NCBI RefSeq assembly: GCF_017315945.1 | Contig: NZ_JAFLWI010000002.1 | Location: 1 to 64,000, forward strand | Direction: 5' to 3' | Length of the DNA: 64,000 bases | From: Candidatus Enterococcus courvalinii | GTDB taxonomy: Bacteria; Bacillota; Bacilli; Lactobacillales; Enterococcaceae | In this document: positions 40,565 to 53,855 of the stretch, piece by piece | Position numbering within the stretch: position 1 is the first letter of the stretch | How the letters are laid out: each line of letters opens with the position of its first letter | Program-made: the position numbers and the translations under genes | Notes under the pieces: model-generated | What the model was told of the DNA's origin: nothing | What the model saw: the letters and a program-made list of their open reading frames with translations, nothing else | Database searches by the model: none

Positions 40565-41317
40565 ATGCTTACAGAAGAACGTAGACAGAAAATTTTAGAC
40601 TTGTTAGATCAGCATAAAATTGTTAAGTCACAAGATCTGGTAACCTTGTTAGATGCGTCTGAATCCACTATTCGTCGTGATTTACAAGAGTTGGAAAATG
40701 AAGGCTTTTTGGAAAGAATCCATGGTGGTGCCAAAAAAGACCAACTTTTGGGCTTTGAACAAGCGATGAGTGAAAAAACGCTCAAAAACGTTCAAGAAAA
40801 ACAAGAAATTGCTCGTTTAGCTGCTGATTTGATTGAAACAGATGATGTTATCTATCTTGATGCTGGCTCAACAACGTTGGAAATGATTCCATTTTTACAA
40901 GGAAAAAACGTGACAGTTGTTACCAATTCGGTCAAGCATGCTGCTAATTTAGTTGACTTACAAATACCAACAATCATTTTAGGTGGTCAAGTCAAGTTGT
41001 CAACGAATGCAGTTTTGGGTTCAAGTAGTGTGGAACAGTTGAGTGCATTTCATTTTAACAAAGCATTCATGGGAATGAACGGCGCGCATTTGGTCCAAGG
41101 CTTTACGACACCAGATCCGGAAGAAGCAGCGCTTAAACGAATTGCAATGAGACAATCCGAAGAAGCGTTTGTTTTGATTGATCAAACGAAATTTAATAAG
41201 TTATCTTTCACTTCTGTTGCTCCTTTAGCGGCAGCCACAATCGTAACCGAGCGTTGTCCATTAGAATTTGTCGCAGATTATCGCGACCTGACAACAATTA
41301 AGGAGGCTATTCAATGA
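40565..41317 (+). CDS. fruR: FruR, DeoR-family repressor of the fructose operon
   Basis: 250 residues from ATG 40565 (AGGAGG eight bases upstream; GTG 40559 is too close). The N-terminal DeoR helix-turn-helix is clear (RRQKILDLLDQHKIV, DASESTIRRDLQELE, LERIHGGA). The C-terminal sugar-phosphate sensor domain has YLDAGSTTLEMIPFL and TNSVKHA. Family members respond to fructose-1-phosphate. It overlaps fruK by four bases, so regulator, kinase and transporter form one operon. Confidence 0.9.
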   Translation: MLTEERRQKILDLLDQHKIVKSQDLVTLLDASESTIRRDLQELENEGFLERIHGGAKKDQLLGFEQAMSEKTLKNVQEKQEIARLAADLIETDDVIYLDAGSTTLEMIPFLQGKNVTVVTNSVKHAANLVDLQIPTIILGGQVKLSTNAVLGSSSVEQLSAFHFNKAFMGMNGAHLVQGFTTPDPEEAALKRIAMRQSEEAFVLIDQTKFNKLSFTSVAPLAAATIVTERCPLEFVADYRDLTTIKEAIQ

Positions 41318-42228
41318 TTTACACAGTAACACTTAATCCATCAATTGACTTTATTGTTCGTGTGGATGGATTAAAATTAGGCGATTTGAATCGCATGACA
41401 GAAGATTTTAAATTACCAGGGGGTAAAGGCATCAACGTTTCTCGTATCTTAAAACGTATTGATTCAAATTCAACTGCACTTGGGTTTTTAGGCGGATTTA
41501 CCGGCGAATTTATTTCTGATTGGTTGAAAAAAGAACAAATTCATACTTTGTTTACCAAAGTACATGAAGATACACGCATCAATATCAAATTGAAATCAGA
41601 TGCTGAAACAGAAATCAATGGATTAGGTCCAGTTATCTCTAATGAAGAAATCAATGAATTGAAGCAAGCGTTAAGTACAGTTGAAGCAGGGGATATTGTC
41701 GTGTTATCTGGAAGTACACCTGCAAGTCTTAGAAAAGGTTTTTATCAAGAGTTGATTGAAATCATTCGTGACAAAGGTGCTGACTTCGTGATCGATACTA
41801 CGGGAGAAGATTTAAAAAATGCTCTGTCAAAAGAACCGTTATTAATCAAACCAAATAATCATGAATTAGCAGAGCTGTATCAAACAAGTTTTGAGTCCAT
41901 TGAAGACATCATTCCTTATGGTCGTAAATTATTGGCAGAAGGTGCACAAAATGTATTGATCTCAATGGCTGGTGATGGTGCATTGTTGTTTACTAAAGAA
42001 GGAGCCTATCAATCGAATGTTTTAGTGCGACCTTTGAAAAACTCAGTAGGCGCCGGAGACTCAATGATTGCTGGATTTATTGGTTCATTTAGCCAACATC
42101 AGGATGCAGTTGAAGCGTTCAAATGGGGCGTTGCTTGTGGAAGTGCAACAGCATTCTCTGATGATTTAGCATCTCGCGAAATGATTGATTCACTATTACC
42201 TGAAGTTGAAATTACAAAAATCGACTAA
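41314..42228 (+). CDS. fruK: 1-phosphofructokinase
   Basis: A 304-residue PfkB-family kinase with LNPSIDFIVRV at the start, LPGGKGINVSRIL near 36 and the ATP/anion-hole signature NSVGAGDSMIAGF near 246 including the catalytic Asp. It phosphorylates fructose-1-P, made by FruA, to fructose-1,6-bisphosphate. The ATG overlaps the fruR stop; 18 bases then AGGAGG lead to fruA. The PfkB fold also occurs in tagatose-6-P kinase, but the operon settles fructose. Confidence 0.93.
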   Translation: MIYTVTLNPSIDFIVRVDGLKLGDLNRMTEDFKLPGGKGINVSRILKRIDSNSTALGFLGGFTGEFISDWLKKEQIHTLFTKVHEDTRINIKLKSDAETEINGLGPVISNEEINELKQALSTVEAGDIVVLSGSTPASLRKGFYQELIEIIRDKGADFVIDTTGEDLKNALSKEPLLIKPNNHELAELYQTSFESIEDIIPYGRKLLAEGAQNVLISMAGDGALLFTKEGAYQSNVLVRPLKNSVGAGDSMIAGFIGSFSQHQDAVEAFKWGVACGSATAFSDDLASREMIDSLLPEVEITKID

Positions 42229-42246
42229 ATTTTAAGGAGGATAACC

Positions 42247-44178
42247 ATGAATATTAAAGATTTGATGGTCAAAGAAGCAATGATCATGGATTTGCAAGCC
42301 ACTGATAAAGCAGGGGCTATTGATGAAATGGTACAAAAAATGTACGATGCTGGCCGCATATCAGATATCGACACATATAAACAAGGAATTTTAGCACGTG
42401 AAGCGCAAACATCTACAGGTTTAGGTGATGGAATCGCAATGCCACATGCAAAAAATGCTGCTGTTAAAGAAGCAACCGTTTTATTTGCAAAAAGTAAAGC
42501 AGGTGTTGACTATGAAGCACTCGATGGTCAACCAACTTATCTCTTTTTCATGATTGCTGCTCCAGAAGGCGCAAATGATACTCACTTGCAAGCTTTAGCT
42601 GCATTATCACGCTTGTTGATCAATCCAGATTTTGTGGAAAAATTAAAAGAAGTTCAAACACCTGATGAAGTGCAAGAACTTTTCCAAACAGCTGAAGACG
42701 AAAAAGAAGCAGAAGAAAAAGCAGAACAAGCTGCCCAACAAATTGAAACATTAACTGATTCAGACCGAAAATTTGTCGTAGCTGTGACAGCTTGCCCAAC
42801 TGGAATTGCGCATACGTACATGGCAGAGGATGCTTTGAAGAAAAAAGCAAAAGAGATGGGTGTAGATATCAAAGTTGAAACAAATGGTTCTGAAGGAATT
42901 AAAAATCGTTTGACTGCAGAAGATATCGCACGTGCAGACGGCGTAATCGTTGCAGCAGATAAAAAAGTCGAGATGAATCGTTTTGATGGGAAAAAATTAG
43001 TGAATCGTCCAGTAAGTGATGGCATTCGTAAATCAGAAGAACTGATCAATCTTGCAGTTGAGGGAAATGCACCTGTTTTCCATGGTGATAGTAAAAATGA
43101 TTCGTCAGATGAAGGAAATGCTGATGGAACAATCGGGCAACGAATCTATAAAGATTTGATGAACGGGGTTTCACATATGCTACCATTTGTAATCGGTGGT
43201 GGGATTGCGATTGCACTTTCCTTTATGATTGACCAATTTATGGGTGTGCCACAAGATCAATTGGCAAACTTAGGGAATTATAATCAAATAGCAAGCTGGT
43301 TCAATCAAATTGGGCAAGCAGCATTTGGATTTATGTTACCTGTTTTAGCTGGATTTATTGCATCAAGTATCGGTGACCGTCCTGGATTAGTTGTTGGTTT
43401 TGCTGCAGGAGCATTAGCTAATGCTGGCGGAGCTGGTTTCTTAGGTGCATTGATTGGTGGTTTCTTGGCTGGTTATGTCATTGTCTTCTTGCGTAAAGTC
43501 TTTAAGAATTTACCAAAATCATTGGATGGAATCAAAACGATTTTGTTCTATCCAGTCTTTGGGCTATTGATTACTGGGTTCTTGATGTTGATGGTCAATG
43601 TGCCAATGAAAGCAATCAATGATGGATTGAACGGTTTCTTGACAAGTATGAGTGGTTCAAATGCCGCATTACTTGGTGCTTTGTTAGCTGGAATGATGGC
43701 TGCCGATCTTGGTGGACCAATCAACAAAGCAGCTTACGTGTTTGGTACAGCAACACTTGCAACAACTGTTGCAACTGGTGGTAGTGTCGTTATGGCATCT
43801 GTTATGGCAGGTGGGATGGTTCCACCATTAGCAATTTTCGTTGCAACTGTATTATTCAGAAATAAATTTAGTAAAGCAGATCAAGATGCTGGTTTAACAA
43901 ACATTGTAATGGGACTATCCTTTGTAACAGAAGGCTCAATTCCATTTGCTGCTGCTGACCCAGTTCGCGCAATTCCAAGTTTCATCGTAGGTTCTGCTTT
44001 AACTGGTGGTTTAGTTGGCGCTTTTGGTATCAAATTATTAGCACCACATGGTGGGATCTTCGTTGTCTTCTTACTTAGTCATCCTGTATTGTACTTAGTC
44101 TTTATTGCGATTGGTGCAGTTGTCTCAGGTGTGATTTATGGATTATTAAGAAAAACGCCAGAAGCTGTTGAAGCTTAA
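42247..44178 (+). CDS. fruA: fructose PTS transporter EIIABC
   Basis: A 643-residue three-domain protein. EIIA (1-145) has its phospho-His in GIAMPHAKN (about 67); EIIB (175-270) has Cys183 in VTACPTGIAHTYMAE; EIIC (about 300-635) has many membrane helices (MLPFVIGGGIAIALSF; LLAGMMAADLGGPINKAAY; GLSFVTEGSIPFAAADP). It imports fructose and releases fructose-1-P. The EIIA-EIIB linker is Glu/Ala-rich. Last gene of the operon; a strong terminator follows. Confidence 0.96.
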   Translation: MNIKDLMVKEAMIMDLQATDKAGAIDEMVQKMYDAGRISDIDTYKQGILAREAQTSTGLGDGIAMPHAKNAAVKEATVLFAKSKAGVDYEALDGQPTYLFFMIAAPEGANDTHLQALAALSRLLINPDFVEKLKEVQTPDEVQELFQTAEDEKEAEEKAEQAAQQIETLTDSDRKFVVAVTACPTGIAHTYMAEDALKKKAKEMGVDIKVETNGSEGIKNRLTAEDIARADGVIVAADKKVEMNRFDGKKLVNRPVSDGIRKSEELINLAVEGNAPVFHGDSKNDSSDEGNADGTIGQRIYKDLMNGVSHMLPFVIGGGIAIALSFMIDQFMGVPQDQLANLGNYNQIASWFNQIGQAAFGFMLPVLAGFIASSIGDRPGLVVGFAAGALANAGGAGFLGALIGGFLAGYVIVFLRKVFKNLPKSLDGIKTILFYPVFGLLITGFLMLMVNVPMKAINDGLNGFLTSMSGSNAALLGALLAGMMAADLGGPINKAAYVFGTATLATTVATGGSVVMASVMAGGMVPPLAIFVATVLFRNKFSKADQDAGLTNIVMGLSFVTEGSIPFAAADPVRAIPSFIVGSALTGGLVGAFGIKLLAPHGGIFVVFLLSHPVLYLVFIAIGAVVSGVIYGLLRKTPEAVEA

Positions 44179-44201
44179 TTTTAAATAGACGAATCATGGC
44201 A

Positions 44202-44246
44202 ACTTCTTATCACTCTTTCTTAGAGAGAGTGATAAGAAGTTTTTTT
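44202..44246 (+). terminator. terminator of the fructose operon
   Basis: A perfect 15-bp stem (ACTTCTTATCACTCT / AGAGTGATAAGAAGT) with a T run. Confidence 0.92.
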
Positions 44247-44400
44247 GTCTGGGCAATTATTGGTTGTTTCTTCGACGGTATCTTTGAAAACCTATGGAGA
44301 CGACAAAAACAACAATTCAATTGAATAAAGATTGAGAGCAGGTTTATTCAACGGAAAAAGTGGCGACTGTTTGTCATTCAGAAACGAGAATAATCGAAAC

Positions 44401-44442
44401 CACCTCAAAAAATAAATAATAGACTAGGCATTTATTGAGGTG
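44401..44442. repeat. isolated inverted repeat in the fruA-clc gap
   Basis: CACCTCAA (44401-44408) and TTGAGGTG (44435-44442) with inner pairing AATAAAT/ATTTATT after a short bulge. No T run follows, so it is not an ordinary terminator. The remainder of 44247-44489 shows no gene. Confidence 0.4.
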
Positions 44443-44492
44443 AACTTGGCAAAATTTTAGTTTTTAGTAATCGATATCAACTATGTATAAAA

Positions 44493-44533
44493 AAACGAGT
44501 GAGTATGAATAAAAAATTCATACTCACTCGTTT
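44493..44533. terminator. terminator of the ClC gene
   Basis: AAACGAGTGAGTATGAAT with its exact complement around AAAAA: an 18-bp perfect stem, A-rich on one side, so on the reverse strand it is followed by Ts. Confidence 0.9.
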
Positions 44534-44545
44534 CAAGATGAAATG

Positions 44546-46081
44546 CTAATTAGATTTCATCTTGATTTCTTTTTTGATTGATACCATATTTGCTTCATCT
44601 GTCAAAATGACTAGAATATCTCCAACCTTCATTACTGTATCACCGTGTGTAATCAATTCTTTTTTTCCTCGATAAATTGAAATAAGCAGCATATTTTTAG
44701 GCCAATTAAAATCACGAACCATCATACCATCTAGTTGGCTTTCAGCTGTAACGGGAAAATCAAAAGTTGTTTTCTTCCCAGATAATTGCTTGGGTTGACT
44801 ACCAATTAGTCGTTCAAGTAAAGATTCATAAATCGGATGCCCACCCAATAAATCATTTACGATATAGGCAACCAAAGAAGCAACACCAAGTGGCATCAAA
44901 TGATTGAGGGAGCCAACCATTTCAGTCACAAGGATAATTGCAGTCAAAGGTGCTTTGCCGATTGCTGTAAAGTAACCTGCCATAGCAATCACAACGAAAT
45001 CTTTCACAAAAACAGGATCCATTCCAAAATAAAGAACAAGCAATTGTCCATACAGACTACCAATCAGAGCGCCTAGTGTCAAAATGGGCAAGAAAATCCC
45101 TCCTGGCAAATTACCACCATATGAAACCATGGAGAAAACAAAGCGAATGATTAGTAATAAAATAATTCCTTGAAGTGGTGGCGTAATTTGTCCCAATTGG
45201 ACGACGATTTGATTACCTCCACCTAAAATCGTTGGCCAAAAGTAGCCTATCGGTAAGACTAAAAGGAAAGGCACAAGTCCATGATAATACTCAGGTAAGG
45301 GGACTCTTTTATAGAATCGCGGCAAAGCGAGCAATGTTTTTTGATACATAAAACCAAGGAGTCCTAAAATAATTCCTAAAACAATCAAAGCACCATAATA
45401 ATGAAAAGGTAAAGAAGGCAGTGCCCCTAAATAAAGTACAGGTTTCAGTCCAAAAAAATAAAGTGAAACAGCATTTGCGACGATTGCTGAAGTAAAAGAA
45501 GTCAGCCAAACTAAAGGCGAAAATGAATGGTGAACCTCTTCAATGACAAATAGCAATCCAGCAACAGGTGCATTAAACGCTGCGGCTAAACCAGCACTAG
45601 CACCACTTGAAATCAAAATTTTCTCTTCGGAACTAGATGAATGGAAAAGTTGACTCATGCCTTGTCCCACCGTTGCTCCTAATTGGATTGAAGGGCCTTC
45701 CCGACCCAAGAATAGACCTGATCCCACAGAAAGGATTCCGCCAACCATTTTTTTCCACAAAACAGAAAACCAATGATAGGTTAATTCACCTTGTAATTGT
45801 CCCTCGACTTGGGGAATCCCACTTCCTTTGATTGCAGGTTCACGCTTGATCAATTGACCAACTAAAAAAGCAGCAACCACTGAAAAAAGTAATAAGCCAA
45901 AGAGAATGCTGGGTGTTTTCTGACTTTGTTGATATAAAAATTGGATTTTTTTGCTTAGTGTTTCAATCCCTAATCGAAACAAACTAACCACGAGACCCGC
46001 AAATAAACCGACAAGTATCCCTTTTAAAATGAAAAGAATACGTGTGTCATCGAATGTTATTCGTTTAAAGCTTTTTTCCAT
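44546..46081 (-). CDS. clcA: ClC-type chloride transporter with TrkA-C domain
   Basis: 511 residues from ATG 46081 (a GTG at 46099 with AAAGG is an alternative). The ClC signatures are GSGIPQVEGQ, GREGPSIQLG and GGNLPGGIFLP; the gating Glu in GREGP and the proton-path Glu in FVIEEVHHSF are both present, which points to a proton/chloride antiporter rather than a channel. About ten or more membrane helices are followed by a cytoplasmic C-terminal regulatory domain of TrkA-C type (VMKVGDILVILTDE). It stands alone on the reverse strand. Confidence 0.88.
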   Translation of the reverse strand: MEKSFKRITFDDTRILFILKGILVGLFAGLVVSLFRLGIETLSKKIQFLYQQSQKTPSILFGLLLFSVVAAFLVGQLIKREPAIKGSGIPQVEGQLQGELTYHWFSVLWKKMVGGILSVGSGLFLGREGPSIQLGATVGQGMSQLFHSSSSEEKILISSGASAGLAAAFNAPVAGLLFVIEEVHHSFSPLVWLTSFTSAIVANAVSLYFFGLKPVLYLGALPSLPFHYYGALIVLGIILGLLGFMYQKTLLALPRFYKRVPLPEYYHGLVPFLLVLPIGYFWPTILGGGNQIVVQLGQITPPLQGIILLLIIRFVFSMVSYGGNLPGGIFLPILTLGALIGSLYGQLLVLYFGMDPVFVKDFVVIAMAGYFTAIGKAPLTAIILVTEMVGSLNHLMPLGVASLVAYIVNDLLGGHPIYESLLERLIGSQPKQLSGKKTTFDFPVTAESQLDGMMVRDFNWPKNMLLISIYRGKKELITHGDTVMKVGDILVILTDEANMVSIKKEIKMKSN

Positions 46082-46204
46082 AGTAAACTTATCCCTCACT
46101 TTCCTTTACTTTAGCATGAAATTGGTGCTCTGACGAGCCGCAAAAAAATTGTTTCAGAAATTCTGATGATTTTCAGCTAGCTAGTTTAATGAAGAGTGGT
46201 AAAA

Positions 46205-46213
46205 TGCTATAAT
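46205..46213 (+). promoter_or_regulatory. pcrA-ligA promoter, extended -10
   Basis: TGC-TATAAT (TATAAT at 46208-46213), with TTTAAT at 46185-46190 as a weak -35 at 17 bases. Confidence 0.6.
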
Positions 46214-46245
46214 TGATGAGATTGATAAAAGAAAGGATGTTGTGA

Positions 46246-48483
46246 ATGTCATCCAAGCAAGAATTATTACAGGGGATGAATCCTCGCCAAAAAGAGGCTG
46301 TTCTTCATACGGAAGGACCACTGTTATTGATGGCGGGTGCAGGAAGTGGGAAGACCCGCGTACTTACGCATCGAATTGCCTATTTAATTGAAGAAAAAGA
46401 AGTGAATCCTTGGAATATCCTAGCGATTACTTTTACCAATAAAGCCGCAAAAGAAATGAAAGAGCGTGTGAACGCAATTTTGGAATTTGGTGGCGAAGAT
46501 GTCTGGGTTTCAACATTTCACTCAATGTGTGTGCGTATTTTGAGAAGAGATGTTGATTTTATTGGGTACAATCGAAATTTTACGATTATTGATTCTTCCG
46601 AGCAGCTTACCTTGATGAAACGTATTTTAAAAGAACTTAATATTGACCCAAAAAAATACGATCCCCGTGGAATCTTGGGGACTGTTTCTCAAGCCAAAAA
46701 CAAGTTGCAAATGCCTGAAGACTTTGAAAAAATGCAAGGTAGCTATTATGAAGAAATTGCTGCTAAGTGTTATAGAGCTTATCAAAAAGAATTGCAATAC
46801 AATCAATGCATGGATTTTGATGATTTGATTATGAATACGATTCGTTTGTTCAAGGAACATCCGGACTCACTAACGTATTATCAAAATAAATTCCAATATA
46901 TCCACGTGGATGAATATCAAGATACCAACCATGCCCAATATACATTAGTCAATTTGCTAGCAGGACGCTTCCGTAATTTGTGTGTTGTCGGAGATGCTGA
47001 TCAAAGTATCTATGGCTGGCGTGGTGCAGACATGCAAAATATTTTGGACTTCGAAAAAGATTATCCGGATGCGAGTGTGATTTTACTTGAACAAAATTAT
47101 CGTTCAACCAAAACAATTTTGGATGCGGCTAATCAAGTGATTGAAAACAATACCAACCGCAAACCAAAAAATCTATGGACTGAAAACCAAGAAGGCGCTA
47201 AAATCACTTACTATCGTGGCGATAATGAACGTGATGAAACACGTTTTGTCATTGAAAAAATGCAACAGGAAATGCGTGAAAATGGTCGAGATTACGGTGA
47301 CTTCGCGGTACTATACCGAACAAATGCGCAATCACGTGTAATGGAAGAAACGCTGTTAAAAGCTAATATACCTTATAAAATGGTTGGCGGACACAAATTC
47401 TATGATCGAAAAGAAATCAAAGACATTTTGGCGTATCTTAATGTGATCGCCAATCCACAAGACTCGATTAGTTTTGAACGAGTGGTCAATTCACCTAAGC
47501 GAGGAATAGGCCCTGGTTCCATTGATAAGTTGCGTCAATTTGCCTCAATTCATGAATGGGCTTTGTTAGAAGCAGCTCAAAACGTGGACTTAGCAAATAT
47601 TAGTGGGAAAGCTGGTCGACAATTAGCAGAATTTGGAGCGATGATTGATGAAGTCACACAAATGGTTCCTTACTTATCTGTTACGGACTTAACGAAAGAA
47701 GTCCTGGAACGCAGTGGCTATCAAGAAGAATTGAAGATCCAAAATACACTTGAGGCACAAGCTAGACTAGAAAACTTGGAAGAATTCTTAAGTGTTACGC
47801 AAGAATTCGATAAACAATTTGAAAAACAAAATGAAGAAATGGCAGATGCACCTGAAGAAAAATTAACAGTTTTCTTAAATGATCTAGCTTTGGTTTCAGA
47901 TATCGATAGTTTAGAAGAAGAGACAACCCAAGTGACTTTAATGACGTTACATGCAGCTAAAGGATTGGAATTTCCAGTAGTCTTTTTGATTGGACTGGAA
48001 GAAGGTGTCTTTCCACTTTCTCGTGCGTTGATGGAAGAAAGTGAACTTGAAGAAGAACGCCGTTTAGCTTATGTAGGGATTACTAGAGCTGAAGAAGTCT
48101 TATACTTGACCAATGCCTTTTCGAGAACGTTATATGGCCGAACGCAATATAATCGTCCTTCACGATTTATTGACGAAATTGATCAAGAGTTATTAGAGAC
48201 TCAAGGAATGCGACCAACACCAAATAAAACTTCACCATTTACGACGAGAACTACTACATCTAGCTATCAACAGCCAAAAGTGACGACTGTTTCATCAAAA
48301 ACAGCGACGGGTGGCGAAAATAATAGCTGGAAAGCTGGCGACAAAGTCAAACATAAGAAGTGGGGCACAGGGACAGTTGTTCGAGTAAATGGGAAAGCTG
48401 CAGATCTTGAATTGGATGTTGCTTTTCAAGGACAAGGAGTCAAACGGTTATTAGCGGCATTTGCACCAATTGAAAAAGTTTAA
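46246..48483 (+). CDS. pcrA: PcrA, SF1A DNA helicase
   Basis: A 745-residue UvrD/PcrA helicase. The motifs come in order: Q-motif [11 protein letters not shown], Walker [15 protein letters not shown] (about 29), Ia [23 protein letters not shown] (about 222), [39 protein letters not shown] and [14 protein letters not shown]. The C-terminal end ([16 protein letters not shown]) is the Tudor-like part that binds RNA polymerase. It acts in repair and in clearing replication conflicts. ligA starts 12 bases downstream, the usual pcrA-ligA pair. Confidence 0.97.
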   Translation: MSSKQELLQGMNPRQKEAVLHTEGPLLLMAGAGSGKTRVLTHRIAYLIEEKEVNPWNILAITFTNKAAKEMKERVNAILEFGGEDVWVSTFHSMCVRILRRDVDFIGYNRNFTIIDSSEQLTLMKRILKELNIDPKKYDPRGILGTVSQAKNKLQMPEDFEKMQGSYYEEIAAKCYRAYQKELQYNQCMDFDDLIMNTIRLFKEHPDSLTYYQNKFQYIHVDEYQDTNHAQYTLVNLLAGRFRNLCVVGDADQSIYGWRGADMQNILDFEKDYPDASVILLEQNYRSTKTILDAANQVIENNTNRKPKNLWTENQEGAKITYYRGDNERDETRFVIEKMQQEMRENGRDYGDFAVLYRTNAQSRVMEETLLKANIPYKMVGGHKFYDRKEIKDILAYLNVIANPQDSISFERVVNSPKRGIGPGSIDKLRQFASIHEWALLEAAQNVDLANISGKAGRQLAEFGAMIDEVTQMVPYLSVTDLTKEVLERSGYQEELKIQNTLEAQARLENLEEFLSVTQEFDKQFEKQNEEMADAPEEKLTVFLNDLALVSDIDSLEEETTQVTLMTLHAAKGLEFPVVFLIGLEEGVFPLSRALMEESELEEERRLAYVGITRAEEVLYLTNAFSRTLYGRTQYNRPSRFIDEIDQELLETQGMRPTPNKTSPFTTRTTTSSYQQPKVTTVSSKTATGGENNSWKAGDKVKHKKWGTGTVVRVNGKAADLELDVAFQGQGVKRLLAAFAPIEKV

Positions 48484-48486
48484 TAG

Positions 48487-50541
<2,055 letters not shown>

Positions 50542-50589
50542 GCTTTTTCAGATAAATTTCAATAAATAATTTCAGAGGTTGCACACTTG

Positions 50590-50598
50590 TGGTAGAAT
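50590..50598 (+). promoter_or_regulatory. gatCAB promoter, extended -10
   Basis: TGG-TAGAAT (TAGAAT at 50593-50598), 43 bases before gatC. The -35 (TTCAGA at 50571) is weak. Confidence 0.45.
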
Positions 50599-50640
50599 AG
50601 AGAGCAAAGTTTTTAACTCGTTTAAGAAAGAAGGGGTAGT

Positions 50641-50946
50641 ATGGCGATTAGTGAAGAACAAGTCAAACACGTTGCCAAATTAGCAAAACTTGCATTTGAT
50701 GAAAAAGAGCTTGCAAGTTTTACAGACCAATTAGGTAAGATCATTGATATGGTGGAAATGCTTGAAGAAGTAGATACAGAAGGTGTTCCATTCACATCAA
50801 ACGTGGTAGAAACAGTGAATGTAATGCGTCAAGACCGTGCACAAGCAGGTTGGAGTCGCGATGAATTATTAAAAAATGTGCCAGAATCTGAAGATGGTTT
50901 CATTAAGGTACCCGCAATTATTGATAATGGGGAGGCTGGTGCGTAA
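50641..50946 (+). CDS. gatC: GatC, Asp/Glu-tRNA amidotransferase subunit C
   Basis: A 101-residue Gat[21 protein letters not shown] at the start, a hydrophobic helix [24 protein letters not shown] and the C-terminal FIKVPAIID. It wraps around GatA and steadies the GatCAB complex, which amidates Glu-tRNA(Gln) and, where needed, Asp-tRNA(Asn). Its stop overlaps the gatA start by one base (TAATG). First gene of gatC-gatA-gatB-dagK. Confidence 0.96.
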   Translation: MAISEEQVKHVAKLAKLAFDEKELASFTDQLGKIIDMVEMLEEVDTEGVPFTSNVVETVNVMRQDRAQAGWSRDELLKNVPESEDGFIKVPAIIDNGEAGA

Positions 50947-52418
50947 TGACAGAATTATACAACCGTTCATTAGAAGAATTGCATGATATGCTTGTTTCTA
51001 AAGAAATCACTGCACAAGATCTAATGAGAGCAACATTTGAACGTATCAAAGAAACAGAACCAGAAATCGAAGCATTTATTACATTGAATGAAGAAAAAGC
51101 ACTTGAATTAGCAAAAGCATTAGATGAAAAAGGGATTGATGAAAACAATGTGTTAGCAGGTATTCCAATTGGGATTAAAGACAACATTGTAACAAAAGAT
51201 TTGTTAACAACAGCTGCATCAAAAATCCTTTATAATTTTGACCCAATCTATGATGCAACAGTGATGGATAAAGTATATCAAGCAGATATGATTCCTGTGG
51301 GTAAACTAAACATGGATGAATTTGCTATGGGCGGCAGTACAGAAACTTCTTACTTTAAGAAAACAAAAAATGCTTGGGATCATTCTAAAGTACCCGGTGG
51401 TTCATCAGGTGGTTCTGCAGCAGCAGTTGCTGCTGGGCAAATTCCTGTCTCTCTGGGAAGCGATACAGGTGGAAGTATTCGCCAACCGGCTGCATTTAAC
51501 GGAATCGTTGGGATGAAACCGACTTATGGACGTGTTTCACGTTTTGGGTTGATTGCATTTGCTTCTTCATTAGACCAAATTGGACCAATGACAAGAACTG
51601 TTAAAGACAATGCATTAGCATTAACAGCAATCAGCGGTTATGACGAAAAAGATGGGACATCATCAGGTGTTTCTGTACCTAACTTTGCTGAAGGCTTGAC
51701 TGGTGAGATCAAAGGAATGAAAATTGCTTTGCCAACAGAATATCTTGGTGAAGGTGTAGCACCTGGTGTTAAAGAAGCTGTGTTGAAAGCGGCAGAAACA
51801 TTCCGTTCATTAGGCGCAACGGTCGAAGAAGTTAGCTTACCACATTCAAAATATGGCGTAGCAGTTTACTATATCATTGCTTCATCTGAAGCAAGTTCAA
51901 ACTTACAACGCTTCGATGGTATTCGTTTTGGCTACCGTTCTGAAAATGTGAAAGACTTAGAAGATGTGTATGTTAACTCACGTTCAGAAGGCTTTGGTGA
52001 CGAAGTGAAACGTCGGATTATGCTAGGAACATTCTCATTGAGTGCAGGATATTATGATGCTTACTTCAAGAAAGCTGGTCAAGTAAGAACGTTAATCAAA
52101 CAAGACTTTGAAAAAGTTTTTGCTGATTATGATCTAATCATTGGACCGTCTTCACCAACCGTGGCATTTGGCATCGGTGAAAATATCAATGACCCAATTA
52201 CGATGTACATGAGTGATATTTTAACGATTCCTGTGAACTTAGCAGGCCTTCCTGGTATGTCAATTCCGGCTGGGCTTTCAGAAGGCCTTCCTGTTGGCTT
52301 ACAACTAATCGGTAATTATTTTGAAGAAAAAACAATGTATCAAGCAGCGTATGCTTTTGAACAAGCAACTGAACTTCATAAGCAACAACCTGCTATTCTA
52401 GGGGGGCAAGGCGAATGA
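50946..52418 (+). CDS. gatA: GatA, amidotransferase subunit A
   Basis: A 490-residue amidase-signature enzyme. The Ser-cisSer-Lys triad lies in [10 protein letters not shown] (Lys, about residue 79), [15 protein letters not shown] (cis-Ser, about 153) and [14 protein letters not shown] (nucleophile, about 178). It releases ammonia from glutamine and channels it to GatB. Coupled to gatC by a one-base overlap and to gatB by a four-base overlap. Confidence 0.98.
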   Translation: MTELYNRSLEELHDMLVSKEITAQDLMRATFERIKETEPEIEAFITLNEEKALELAKALDEKGIDENNVLAGIPIGIKDNIVTKDLLTTAASKILYNFDPIYDATVMDKVYQADMIPVGKLNMDEFAMGGSTETSYFKKTKNAWDHSKVPGGSSGGSAAAVAAGQIPVSLGSDTGGSIRQPAAFNGIVGMKPTYGRVSRFGLIAFASSLDQIGPMTRTVKDNALALTAISGYDEKDGTSSGVSVPNFAEGLTGEIKGMKIALPTEYLGEGVAPGVKEAVLKAAETFRSLGATVEEVSLPHSKYGVAVYYIIASSEASSNLQRFDGIRFGYRSENVKDLEDVYVNSRSEGFGDEVKRRIMLGTFSLSAGYYDAYFKKAGQVRTLIKQDFEKVFADYDLIIGPSSPTVAFGIGENINDPITMYMSDILTIPVNLAGLPGMSIPAGLSEGLPVGLQLIGNYFEEKTMYQAAYAFEQATELHKQQPAILGGQGE

Positions 52419-53845
52419 ACTTCGAAACAGTCATTGGACTTGAGGTCCACGTTGAATTAAAAACAAATTCTAAAATTTTCTCACCAGCGCCTGCGCATTT
52501 TGGAGCAGAACCTAACAGCAATACGAACGTGATTGACTGGGGTTACCCTGGTGTGCTACCAGTAATGAACAAGGCAGCTTTAGAGTTTGGAATGAAAGCA
52601 GCTTTAGCGTTGAATTGTGAAATCTCAAAAGATACACATTTTGACCGCAAAAACTATTTCTATCCTGATAATCCAAAAGCTTACCAAATTTCACAATTTG
52701 ACCAACCAATCGGTCACGATGGTTGGATCGAGATTGAAGTTGAAGGACAAAAGAAAAAAATCAGAATCGAACGTGTTCATTTAGAAGAAGATGCTGGGAA
52801 AAACATGCACGGTATCGGTGGTTATTCATACGTTGACTTAAACCGTCAAGGCACACCACTAATCGAAATTGTTTCAGAAGCGGATATGCGTTCACCAGAA
52901 GAAGCATATGCTTATCTTGAAGCATTGCGCTCAATCATCCAGTTCACTGAAGTGAGTGATGTGAAAATGGAAGAAGGTTCTATGCGTTGTGATGCCAATA
53001 TTTCTTTACGCCCTTATGGACAAGAAGAATTTGGAACAAAAGCAGAATTAAAAAACTTGAACTCACTTTCATTTGTGAAAAAAGGACTAGCTTTTGAGGA
53101 AAAACGTCAAGCAAAAGTTTTACTTTCTGGTGGCGAAATCCAACAAGAAACTCGCCGTTTTGATGAAACAACGAATAAAACAATTTTGATGCGTGTCAAA
53201 GAAGGATCAAGTGATTATCGTTACTTCCCAGAACCAGATATTCCAAAATTTGTGATTGATGATGAATGGATTCAACGTGTTAAAGCTACGTTGCCAGAAT
53301 TACCTGCGTCACGTCGCCAACGTTACATCAGTGACTTTGGGTTACCTGAGTATGATGCAATGGTCTTAACGTTAACGAAAGAAATGTCTGACTTCTTTGA
53401 AGCAACTCTAGAAAATGGCGCAGATGCAAAACAAGCTTCTAACTGGTTGATGGGTGAAGTTTCCGCCTACTTGAATAGTGAAAAACTAGAATTAGCAGAA
53501 ACACAATTGACACCAGAGAACTTGGCAGGCATGATCCGTTTGATCGCTGATGGAACAATCAGTTCAAAAATCGCGAAAAAAGTGTTCCGTGAATTGATCG
53601 CAAAAGGCGGCGACGCACAAGGAGTCGTTGAAGCTAATGGATGGATTCAGCTATCTGATCCAAGTCAATTACTGCCAATTATCAATGAAATTTTAGATAA
53701 TAACGAACAATCTGTTGAAGACTTTAAAAACGGAAAGGATCGTGCAGTCGGCTTCTTAGTAGGACAAATCATGAAAGCAACAAAAGGACAAGCAAATCCA
53801 GGTGTTGTGAACAAACTACTAAAAGATGAATTGACGAAACGTTAA
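52415..53845 (+). CDS. gatB: GatB, amidotransferase subunit B
   Basis: A 476-residue GatB. The N-terminal catalytic domain opens with [14 protein letters not shown] and contains the metal-binding [11 protein letters not shown] region and [11 protein letters not shown]; the C-terminal helical and YqeY-like domain (from about 330; [26 protein letters not shown]) recognises tRNA. It uses ATP to activate the Glu on tRNA. Its ATG overlaps the gatA stop (ATGA). Confidence 0.98.
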   Translation: MNFETVIGLEVHVELKTNSKIFSPAPAHFGAEPNSNTNVIDWGYPGVLPVMNKAALEFGMKAALALNCEISKDTHFDRKNYFYPDNPKAYQISQFDQPIGHDGWIEIEVEGQKKKIRIERVHLEEDAGKNMHGIGGYSYVDLNRQGTPLIEIVSEADMRSPEEAYAYLEALRSIIQFTEVSDVKMEEGSMRCDANISLRPYGQEEFGTKAELKNLNSLSFVKKGLAFEEKRQAKVLLSGGEIQQETRRFDETTNKTILMRVKEGSSDYRYFPEPDIPKFVIDDEWIQRVKATLPELPASRRQRYISDFGLPEYDAMVLTLTKEMSDFFEATLENGADAKQASNWLMGEVSAYLNSEKLELAETQLTPENLAGMIRLIADGTISSKIAKKVFRELIAKGGDAQGVVEANGWIQLSDPSQLLPIINEILDNNEQSVEDFKNGKDRAVGFLVGQIMKATKGQANPGVVNKLLKDELTKR

Positions 53846-53855
53846 GAGGAAAATC

